A program made the translations under genes and the position numbers. Shown here piece by piece: positions 6,161 to 12,138 of a DNA stretch of 12,138 nucleotides. Origin of the DNA: an uncultured Oscillospiraceae bacterium (GTDB lineage Bacteria; Bacillota; Clostridia; Oscillospirales; Acutalibacteraceae); assembly GCA_902461995.1 (NCBI GenBank), contig CABQAA010000031.1, forward strand, positions 1-12,138, given 5' to 3'. Within the stretch, counting starts at the first letter, position 1, and each line of letters opens with the position of its first letter. The notes under the pieces were generated by a model. That model worked only from the letters and a program-made list of their open reading frames with translations. It ran no database searches and was not told where the DNA came from.

Positions 6161-6709
6161 TCAGGCCTCGTAAACCTCGGGCTTCAGAACGCCGATATAG
6201 GGCAGATTGCGGTACTTCTCCGCGTAATCCAGTCCGTAACCGACGATGAATTTATCCGGAACAACCGCCCCGACATAATCGGGGTGGATATCCACCCGGC
6301 GCCGGTCCGGTTTATCCAAAAATGTGCAGAGCCGGATACTTGCCGGCTTGCGGGCGGACAAAGTTTTAAGAAGGAACGACAGCGTGACGCCAGAGTCCAA
6401 AATATCCTCCACGACCAGCAGATCCTTTCCTTCCAGAGAGCAATCGAGGTCCTTCAGTATCCGAACCTCTCCTGAACTCGCAGTTCCGTTGCCGTAACTG
6501 GACACCGACAGAAAATCAATGGAACAGGGTATGGTAACAGCACGCATCAGATCCGCCATAAACATCAGCGAACCTTTGAGGACACTGACCATAAAAAGAT
6601 TCTTCCCCACATACTCTTCACTGATTTGCCTGCCCATATTCCGAACAATGGAAGCAATTTTTTCTTCTGTAAACAAAATTTCACGGATATCGTCCTGCAT
6701 GGTATTCAC
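6161..6709 (-). CDS. hpt: Hypoxanthine phosphoribosyltransferase
   Basis: This 182-residue cytoplasmic enzyme of purine salvage transfers the phosphoribosyl group of PRPP to hypoxanthine (and usually guanine), giving IMP or GMP. The pyrophosphate-binding loop is seen at VLKGS (43-47), the mobile loop near SYGNG (71-75), the PRPP motif VVEDILDSGVTL (99-110) with E101-D102, and the purine-binding region VPDKFIVGYGLDY (150-162) with K153. Length is normal. The start is probably GTG (6707-6709), because AAGGATGG (6720-6727) is 10 nt upstream; an in-frame ATG three codons later (6698-6700) is 19 nt from that site. The binding site directly follows the tilS stop codon (6728-6730), so the two are tightly linked and probably cotranscribed. 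hpt between tilS and ftsH is a long-conserved arrangement in Bacillota. Confidence 0.96.
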   Translation of the reverse strand: MNTMQDDIREILFTEEKIASIVRNMGRQISEEYVGKNLFMVSVLKGSLMFMADLMRAVTIPCSIDFLSVSSYGNGTASSGEVRILKDLDCSLEGKDLLVVEDILDSGVTLSFLLKTLSARKPASIRLCTFLDKPDRRRVDIHPDYVGAVVPDKFIVGYGLDYAEKYRNLPYIGVLKPEVYEA

Positions 6710-6727
6710 GGCCGCTTATCCATCCTT

Positions 6728-8101
6728 TCACCCGGCATCCTTTTTGATTTCCACTACGAGAATCTGCCGCGTATTCTGATCGACCGCCGCACGGATGTCG
6801 CATCCGAAACCCGGTACGAGAAGAATGCCGCTGTCGTCGCACAAAACCGGAATCCGATTTCGAAGCTCAGGCGGGACGCGGGCTTCATTGAACAGCTTTT
6901 TGAGCGTCTTTCCGCCCCCGCGTCCGACCGGATGATAGGTATCCCCCGGTTCTCGTACCCGCATTCTCAAGCTGCCACATATTTTATCATAATCTACACT
7001 GCTTTTTAATAATTTTTTGTGAATTTTCCGATCCTTCTCCCATTCTTCCAAAGAAAGAAGGAAAATGCGGATTTTTCTATCCATAATGCGAACGTTTTGC
7101 CCAGGACTAATCGATATGGGATCCCACAAATCAGGTGTTTCTCCTGCATCGGTCAAAAACCGCAGGGTATCCCCCGACACGACAGCCAGACGATTGCCCG
7201 GCAGGGACAGACTGCCGGGCCGCTGCAGCCGGTCTTCCAGGCCGGCGATATGCCGCTCCTCACAGAAGGACCCCGCCCGGGCTGCCGCCAAGCGAAGGGC
7301 CTCGGCCTTTACAGCTGGATCGAGATCCAAAAGCCGGGAGCGGCGATAGATATCCGGCGCCAGAGAGGCCCCGGAGAGCGCCTCGCAGGCCAGGGATCCG
7401 AGCAGGCGGTCCACCTCCCGCATGCGGCGGACAAGGCGGCCCGCGGCCTCCTCAAACTGGGGATTCAGGGCGGTGAGTTCCGGAACAACCTGTCCGCGGA
7501 TCCGGTTGCGTGCGTAGCGCACATCGGTGTTCGTGCTGTCCAAAACATAGGGCAGGCGGTGTTCCCGGCTATATGCTTCGATTTCCTGACGGGAACAGGT
7601 CAGCAGCGGACGGATAATGTGACCACGTTTTTCCGGAATACCGGTCAGGCCATGAGGCCCGCAGCCCCGGCTCAGGTGAAGCAGCAGAGTTTCCGCCTGA
7701 TCACTTAAAGTATGCGCCGTTGCCACGGGGCAACCTCCGTTCGCGGCCGACAGCTCTTCGAATACCGCATACCGGACCTCCCGTCCAGCCTCCTCCAGCC
7801 CCTTCTTCCATTCTCGGGCCAGAGCCGGAACGTCTTTGCGCACCACGCGGAGAGGCACTGCCCAATCCCGGCACAGCGTCCGGACGAACGCCTCGTCCCG
7901 TTCCGCTTCCTCCGCCCGAATCCCGTGATGGACGTGGACGGCCAGCACCTCCCGCAGCCCGAGCTTGTCCCGCAGCGAAAGCAGCACATGCAGCAGAACC
8001 ACCGAGTCCGCGCCGCCTGAAACGGCCACGACAACCCGATCGCCCGATGACAGCATAGCCGCCTGCCGGATGGCTGTAAAGGCTTTGACCGGTACATCCA
8101 T
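6728..8101 (-). CDS. tilS: tRNA(Ile)-lysidine synthase
   Basis: TilS (457 residues) attaches lysine to C34 of tRNA-Ile(CAU) using ATP, so that the tRNA reads AUA and is charged with isoleucine; it is essential. The N-terminal PP-loop ATPase domain has SGGADS (28-33), the HVHHG segment (56-60), AHTLSDQAET (129-138) and NTDVRYARNRIR (191-202), all family landmarks. A central helical region follows (about 210-300). The C-terminal TilS domain (about 380-457) has REPGD, the KTLKKLFNEARVP region and the RNRIPVL segment. Length is normal for the full three-domain form. The ATG lies 6 nt after the dnaB stop codon, and its binding site GAGGG (about 8112-8116) is inside the end of dnaB, so translational coupling is likely. 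hpt follows directly downstream. Confidence 0.97.
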   Translation of the reverse strand: MDVPVKAFTAIRQAAMLSSGDRVVVAVSGGADSVVLLHVLLSLRDKLGLREVLAVHVHHGIRAEEAERDEAFVRTLCRDWAVPLRVVRKDVPALAREWKKGLEEAGREVRYAVFEELSAANGGCPVATAHTLSDQAETLLLHLSRGCGPHGLTGIPEKRGHIIRPLLTCSRQEIEAYSREHRLPYVLDSTNTDVRYARNRIRGQVVPELTALNPQFEEAAGRLVRRMREVDRLLGSLACEALSGASLAPDIYRRSRLLDLDPAVKAEALRLAAARAGSFCEERHIAGLEDRLQRPGSLSLPGNRLAVVSGDTLRFLTDAGETPDLWDPISISPGQNVRIMDRKIRIFLLSLEEWEKDRKIHKKLLKSSVDYDKICGSLRMRVREPGDTYHPVGRGGGKTLKKLFNEARVPPELRNRIPVLCDDSGILLVPGFGCDIRAAVDQNTRQILVVEIKKDAG

Positions 8102-8107
8102 GAACGC

Positions 8108-9463
8108 TTATCCCTCGTTTCGATGGAGTTCGAGTGACGTAAACTGGGTGAATTCCCCCTGGAAGGCCAGCTTGACCGTGCCGAGTTCACCATGGCGGTT
8201 TTTGGAAACAATGACTTCGGAGGTCCCCACCTCCACCGAAGAGGGGTCTTCCTTTTCGTTGCGGTAATATTCGTCGCGGTAGAGGAACAGCACCTGGTCG
8301 GCGTCCTGCTCGATGGAGCCGGATTCCCGCAGGTCGGCCAGAGCCGGGCGATGGTTCGCCTGTTTTTCTGTGGTACGCGCGAGCTGCGCGCAGACCATGA
8401 TCGGGATATTGAGTTCCTTAGCCATAATTTTTAATCCGCGGGTGATTTCGGTGACTTCCTGAACCCGGTTATCGATCCGGCGGGGGGATTTCATCAGCTG
8501 CAGATAATCGACCACGACGAAATCCACGCCCTTCAGGCGGCGCAGGCGCGCCTTCATCTCGGGGACCGTGACGCTGGCCGTGTCGTCGAGGTAAATCGGC
8601 GCTTTGCAGAGCACGCTCGAAGCAAAGGCGATCCGTCCCCACTCGTCGGGAGTCAAATTGCCGACCCGGAGCTTTTTGCTCGATACGCGGGCCTCGGACG
8701 AAAGAAGGCGATTGACCATCTGCTCCCTGGACATTTCCAGGTTGAAGATGGCGACGGTGCGGTGCTGCTGCACGGCAACATTGCGCGCGAGGTTGAGCGC
8801 AAAGCTCGTTTTTCCCATACCGGGACGGGCTCCGACAATGATGAGGTCGGATTTGTTCAGTCCGGTCGTGATCTCATCGAGGGCGCTGATCCCCGACGGG
8901 ATCCCCACAAACTGGTCCCGCTGGTCGGAGGCGAGCTTGTTGAACATTTCATAGTTGCTCGCGAGCACTTCCTGTATCGGCACGAGGCCGCCGGTTTGTT
9001 TTCCCTGACGGATATCGTAAATCCGCTGTTCAGCCGCGTCCATGAGCATGGACGGGTCGGTCCCCGGATCCATCGCGTCGTCCATGATTTCCCTGGCCGC
9101 CTTGATGAGCGAGCGGACGTCGCATTTTTCCCGGACGATGCGGGCATAGTGCGCGATGTTGGAAATGGAGGGGACGATCTGGGCAAGCTTCAGCAGATAG
9201 GCTTTTCCTTCCTCACCGGCAAAAAAAGGCTCCGCCTTGAGAGCCTCGAGAACCGTGACGAAATCGATCAGCTGGGATTCCATGAGCTTCGCCGTCATAA
9301 CCCGGAAAATTGCCTGATGCTCGGGCAGATAGAAATGCTCCGGGCGCAGAGCGTCCGCGACCTGGTTGATGCATTCCGGCTCCATCAGAATGGAGCCGAG
9401 CACGGCCTGTTCGGCTTCCAGGCTGTATGGCAGGTTGAGCTCGTCATATACACTTTGCGGCAT
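8108..9463 (-). CDS. dnaB: Replicative DNA helicase DnaB
   Basis: DnaB (451 residues; named dnaC in Bacillus subtilis) is the hexameric 5'-3' helicase at the replication fork. The N-terminal collar domain (about 6-110) carries the typical SLEAEQAVLGSIL segment. The RecA-like domain has Walker A GARPGMGKTS (211-220), catalytic E243 in NLEMS, Walker B VVVDYLQLM (316-324), the Q360 sensor in VCAQLAR, the RESGSIEQDAD segment (379-389) and an arginine-finger region KNRHGELG (421-428). There is no intein: the Walker regions are uninterrupted. The ATG has AAGGAG (9471-9476) 7 nt upstream. It sits 86 nt after rplI, a common pairing in Bacillota, and that gap holds two hairpins. tilS begins 6 nt after its stop. 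Confidence 0.98.
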   Translation of the reverse strand: MPQSVYDELNLPYSLEAEQAVLGSILMEPECINQVADALRPEHFYLPEHQAIFRVMTAKLMESQLIDFVTVLEALKAEPFFAGEEGKAYLLKLAQIVPSISNIAHYARIVREKCDVRSLIKAAREIMDDAMDPGTDPSMLMDAAEQRIYDIRQGKQTGGLVPIQEVLASNYEMFNKLASDQRDQFVGIPSGISALDEITTGLNKSDLIIVGARPGMGKTSFALNLARNVAVQQHRTVAIFNLEMSREQMVNRLLSSEARVSSKKLRVGNLTPDEWGRIAFASSVLCKAPIYLDDTASVTVPEMKARLRRLKGVDFVVVDYLQLMKSPRRIDNRVQEVTEITRGLKIMAKELNIPIMVCAQLARTTEKQANHRPALADLRESGSIEQDADQVLFLYRDEYYRNEKEDPSSVEVGTSEVIVSKNRHGELGTVKLAFQGEFTQFTSLELHRNEG

Positions 9464-9480
9464 TGGTATTCTCCTTGCAG

Positions 9481-9523
9481 AGCGGCAGCCCGCTTATGTT
9501 CTGGGCAGGGGGCGTATCCCCCT
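9481..9523 (-). promoter_or_regulatory. Two hairpins in the rplI-dnaB intercistronic gap
   Basis: A GC-rich hairpin (9507-9512 with 9518-9523, 5-nt loop) is followed on the minus strand by a second one (9490-9494 with 9481-9485, 4-nt loop) that ends just before the dnaB binding site at 9471-9476. Neither has a T-tract, so they are not classical terminators. RNA processing, a pause, or lowering of dnaB expression relative to rplI are possible; none is shown by the sequence. Confidence 0.5.
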
Positions 9524-9549
9524 CCCTAACTGATGCATATCGGTGGCCT

Positions 9550-9996
9550 TTACGCCTGTTCCCCGACCATTACGGTCATGGAGGCGGTAATGCCCTGGGC
9601 AAGCTTGATCACCGCTTGATACGAGCCGAACGCCTTGATATCCGCCATATCGATCTTGCGTTTGTCCACCTCGACCCCGAACTGCTTTTTCAGCTCGTCC
9701 GCGGCTTCCTTGGTCGTCACCGAACCGAACAGGCGGCCGCCCTGTCCCGCCTTGGCGGTCAGCTTCAGCGTTTTTCCCGAGAGAAGCCGCGCCGTGTCCT
9801 CCGCGTTTTTCTTTTCCATCTCGAGATGATGCCGGGCGGCTTCCTCTTTATTTTTCAGATCGTTCATGGCCTGGGCGTCCGCCGGCACGGCCAAATCCCG
9901 CGGGAACAGGAAATTCCGGGCGTAACCGTCCGATACGTTCACGAGCTCGCCTTTTTTTCCCTGTCCCTTGACATCCTGTTTCAAAATAACCTTCAT
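9550..9996 (-). CDS. rplI: 50S ribosomal protein L9 (bL9)
   Basis: bL9 (148 residues) binds 23S rRNA at the base of the L1 stalk and helps keep reading frame and ribosome spacing on mRNA. The N-terminal RNA-binding domain opens with MKVILKQDVKGQGKKGE and includes VSDGYARNFLFPRDLAVPA (21-39), the family signature. A long charged connecting helix (about 41-74) and a C-terminal domain (75-148) follow, all at normal length. The start ATG is preceded by a weak GGGG-containing site, which suggests translation coupled to gdpP, whose stop is 29 nt upstream. gdpP-rplI-dnaB is a well-known conserved order in Bacillota. Confidence 0.97.
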   Translation of the reverse strand: MKVILKQDVKGQGKKGELVNVSDGYARNFLFPRDLAVPADAQAMNDLKNKEEAARHHLEMEKKNAEDTARLLSGKTLKLTAKAGQGGRLFGSVTTKEAADELKKQFGVEVDKRKIDMADIKAFGSYQAVIKLAQGITASMTVMVGEQA

Positions 9997-10025
9997 GATG
10001 CATCCCCACTTTCAAGCCATAGATA

Positions 10026-12026
10026 TTATACGGATTCGTTCTGATTGAGCTGCGCGGCCAGGGACCGTTCCCTGGATTCGATATGGGCATCGATTGCTTT
10101 GACCAGCATTCGTTTGGCCTCGTCCATTCCCATATCCTTGAGATAGGCACCCGCCATGGTCAGATGTCCGCCGCCGCCGATGGCCTCCATCACGAGCTGG
10201 ACGTTGAAATCCCCCATCGACCGGGCCGAGACATTGATTCCGCCGTTTTCGGCAAACAAGGTAAAGGCCGCGTCGACACCTTTGATGGATAGCAGCTCAT
10301 CGGCCGCCTGGGACGCCGCAATCCGTACCTCCGTCCCGCCGGCCTCGTCATAGGCGATGGCGGTCCGGCGATAGATCTCCGCGCGGGAGACGATATCTGC
10401 CTTTTTGCGGTAGGTTGCCGCGCTTTCGGAAAACATCCGCTTGACCTCGACCGTGTCCGCGCCCTGTTTGCGCAGATAGGCGGCCGCCTCAAAGGTGCGG
10501 ACGCCGGCCTTCATCACAAAGCTGCGGGTATCAAGCATAATCCCCGCCAGCAGCGCCTCGGCTTCCAGCCGGGAGATGCTGTGCGCGCCCATATACTGCA
10601 CCAGCTCCGCCACCATTTCGGACGCCGAGCTGGAATAGGGCTCGTGATAAAAAATCACCGCGTTATCGATATGATTGACCATCTTGCGATGGTGGTCGAT
10701 GACCACTATGGTCTCCGCCCGCTGATAGAGGGGCGGCCATTCGAGCATGTCGGGATTGTGGGTATCGGTGATAATGAGCAGGGTACGGCGGTTGACAAGG
10801 GGCAAACCGTCGTCCGGCTCAATAAAGAGATCCCCCTGTCCCGCCTGCTCATACCGGTCGAGCAGTTCCTTGGCGAGGGTTTTGTCCCGCTGGGTCACGA
10901 CATAGGCCGGCCGACCGAGAGTCCGGGCCGCGGCGGCCATGGCGACGGCGGAGCCGAGACAGTCAAGGTCGGAAAACCGATGGCCCATCACCAGCACGTT
11001 TTCACTGCCCTCGATGAGTTCCTGCAAAGCGGAGGCGACCACGCGGGTGCGGACCTTTGTCCGTTTCTCGATCCCCTTGGAAACGCCGCCATAAAAATCG
11101 AAGCCATTTTTGGTTTTGACTGCGGCCTGGTCGCCGCCCCGTCCGAGAGCCATTTCGATGGCCTGCCGGGCCATGGACTCGGATTCCCGCAGCGTCTCTC
11201 CCTGGCCCACGCCGATGGACAACGTGACGCTGATCCGCTCACTCGTCTGGATGGCGCGCACCCGGTCCAGAATGTCGAACCGGCCGGCGACGATCTGGTC
11301 GAGGTGACGCTGTTCCAGCAGAACCATGAAGCGGTCGGTGCCGTATTTGCGCAGCACGCCGGTCGTCGAGCCGATCCAATCCTCGAGAATGGTTTCCACC
11401 CGGCCCGTAATCTGGGCCCGTTCGCTGTCCCGGATGTCCTGCATGACCTCTTCGACGTTGTCTATGTAGACCATCATCACGGCGGGACGGCTCTGCGCAT
11501 ATTCTTCGGCGATCTCTTTCAGATGCGTATTGTCCACATAATAAAGGACATACAGCGACGCATCCCGCACACGGACCACACTGGTAAAAACGGTATAGCT
11601 CCGCCCGCGGTAGGAAATGTCGAAAAAGCGCTTTTTCTGCAGGTCTTTGGGTTTCACCCCGCCGTCGATGGTCTCGACGGGATCGCCGTACAGCTCACCG
11701 CCGTCCAGCACCTGATTGCGGAACGCCTCGTTGTGCCAGAAAACCTCGCCCTGCTCCGTGGCCACAGCGACCGGCAGAGGGAACTGCGCGAGCGCATCCT
11801 GATTGGTCTGGTCGAGCTGCCCCGATATCCGGGCAAGATACCGTCCGACGTCCCCTTTCATCCGGCTGAGCCGCCAGATGCAGACCGCCAGCACGGCGAG
11901 CACCACACCGGCCTCGACATAGAACACCGTCCGGTTCAGGAAAAAGGTGGCCCCCGTCACAATGACGAGGGTCGCCGCCAGCAGAATCACGGCAGGAGAG
12001 AGACTCCAGAACGTTTTGTTTTTCAA
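10026..12026 (-). CDS. gdpP: Cyclic-di-AMP phosphodiesterase GdpP
   Basis: GdpP (666 residues) is a membrane-bound enzyme that hydrolyses c-di-AMP to pApA and so affects potassium balance, cell wall stress and beta-lactam tolerance. Two transmembrane helices lie at about 11-30 and 35-52. A PAS-like domain (about 75-170) and a degenerate GGDEF domain follow; the latter reads KYGTDRFMVLLE (227-238) in place of GGDEF, as usual in this family. The DHH domain has GHRFSDLD (348-355), D421 in ITDTHNPD, DHH (444-446) and D499. The DHHA1 part has GGGGH (617-621). All metal ligands expected for activity are visible. The start is TTG (12024-12026), with GGGGGAG just upstream; no in-frame ATG serves better. 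It follows the RNase J stop by 48 nt and precedes rplI by 29 nt. Confidence 0.97.
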   Translation of the reverse strand: MKNKTFWSLSPAVILLAATLVIVTGATFFLNRTVFYVEAGVVLAVLAVCIWRLSRMKGDVGRYLARISGQLDQTNQDALAQFPLPVAVATEQGEVFWHNEAFRNQVLDGGELYGDPVETIDGGVKPKDLQKKRFFDISYRGRSYTVFTSVVRVRDASLYVLYYVDNTHLKEIAEEYAQSRPAVMMVYIDNVEEVMQDIRDSERAQITGRVETILEDWIGSTTGVLRKYGTDRFMVLLEQRHLDQIVAGRFDILDRVRAIQTSERISVTLSIGVGQGETLRESESMARQAIEMALGRGGDQAAVKTKNGFDFYGGVSKGIEKRTKVRTRVVASALQELIEGSENVLVMGHRFSDLDCLGSAVAMAAAARTLGRPAYVVTQRDKTLAKELLDRYEQAGQGDLFIEPDDGLPLVNRRTLLIITDTHNPDMLEWPPLYQRAETIVVIDHHRKMVNHIDNAVIFYHEPYSSSASEMVAELVQYMGAHSISRLEAEALLAGIMLDTRSFVMKAGVRTFEAAAYLRKQGADTVEVKRMFSESAATYRKKADIVSRAEIYRRTAIAYDEAGGTEVRIAASQAADELLSIKGVDAAFTLFAENGGINVSARSMGDFNVQLVMEAIGGGGHLTMAGAYLKDMGMDEAKRMLVKAIDAHIESRERSLAAQLNQNESV

Positions 12027-12074
12027 CGGTCTCTCCCCCTTTCCATGCTCGCTCTTTTGAATTGGATGCCAGTC

Positions 12075-12138
12075 TTACACATCCATGATAATGGGCAGAA
12101 TCATCGGGCTGCGCTTGGTCTTCTGGAACAGCATGTGG
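12075..12138 (-). CDS. rnj: C-terminal end of ribonuclease J (partial)
   Basis: Only the last 20 residues and the TAA stop (12075-12077) are inside the window; the rest lies to the right. The visible end, HMLFQKTKRSPMILPIIMDV, closely resembles the conserved C-terminus of RNase J, which ends in a KTKR-x-PMILPIIM pattern. RNase J is a metallo-beta-lactamase-fold exo/endonuclease central to mRNA decay and rRNA processing in Bacillota. gdpP begins 48 nt after the stop with no terminator between, so the genes may share transcripts. The call rests on a short stretch, but one that is distinctive. Confidence 0.8.
   Translation of the reverse strand, partial: HMLFQKTKRSPMILPIIMDV

Noticed and set aside
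4680..6173. 497-codon open frame on the plus strand opposite ftsH
   Set aside because: The composition is His/Arg/Asp-rich as expected for an antisense frame, with no domain and no binding site; FtsH on the other strand is certain.
1..12138. CRISPR array, tRNA or rRNA genes, insertion sequences, phage genes
   Set aside because: No regularly spaced repeats, cloverleaf-like segments, transposase motifs or terminal inverted repeats were seen on either strand.

Overview
The window looks like a chromosomal segment of an anaerobic, moderately GC-rich member of the Clostridia (Bacillota), most likely an Oscillospiraceae/Ruminococcaceae-type lineage. The evidence is the gene set (RNase J, GdpP, the tilS-hpt-ftsH block and a flavodiiron protein without a rubredoxin domain), strong Shine-Dalgarno sites of the GGAGG/AAAGGATG type, and free use of TTG and GTG starts. 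The lineage is inferred from gene style; no taxonomic search was possible. Every gene I accept lies on the minus strand, so transcription runs from high to low coordinates.

Right part (12138 to 4076): a compact housekeeping cluster in the order rnj (last 21 codons only), gdpP, rplI, dnaB, tilS, hpt, ftsH. Gaps are 6 to 86 nt, and a perfect 14-bp hairpin after ftsH ends the unit. It brings together RNA decay, c-di-AMP breakdown, a ribosomal protein, the replicative helicase, decoding of AUA codons, purine salvage and membrane protein quality control. Two membrane protein genes (gdpP, ftsH) start with TTG and hpt with GTG. The FtsH extracytoplasmic domain carries a 12-residue loop that resembles an EF-hand or dockerin calcium loop.

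Middle part (4075 to 2450): about 390 nt with no convincing gene, then two candidate extended -10 promoters and a flavodiiron protein gene (O2/NO detoxification) with all its iron ligands.

Left part (2453 to 1): a near-consensus promoter overlaps the flavodiiron stop codon and drives a leader of about 195 nt before an ABC-F ATPase gene. The leader contains a 22-codon ORF with its own strong ribosome binding site, a very strong intrinsic terminator, and mutually exclusive pairings (1:2, 2:3, 3:4) of the kind used in ribosome-mediated transcription attenuation. This matches how antibiotic-protective ABC-F genes are often induced and is the most interesting system here. After the ABC-F gene comes a separate promoter and the start of a threonine-rich lipoprotein gene that runs off the left edge.
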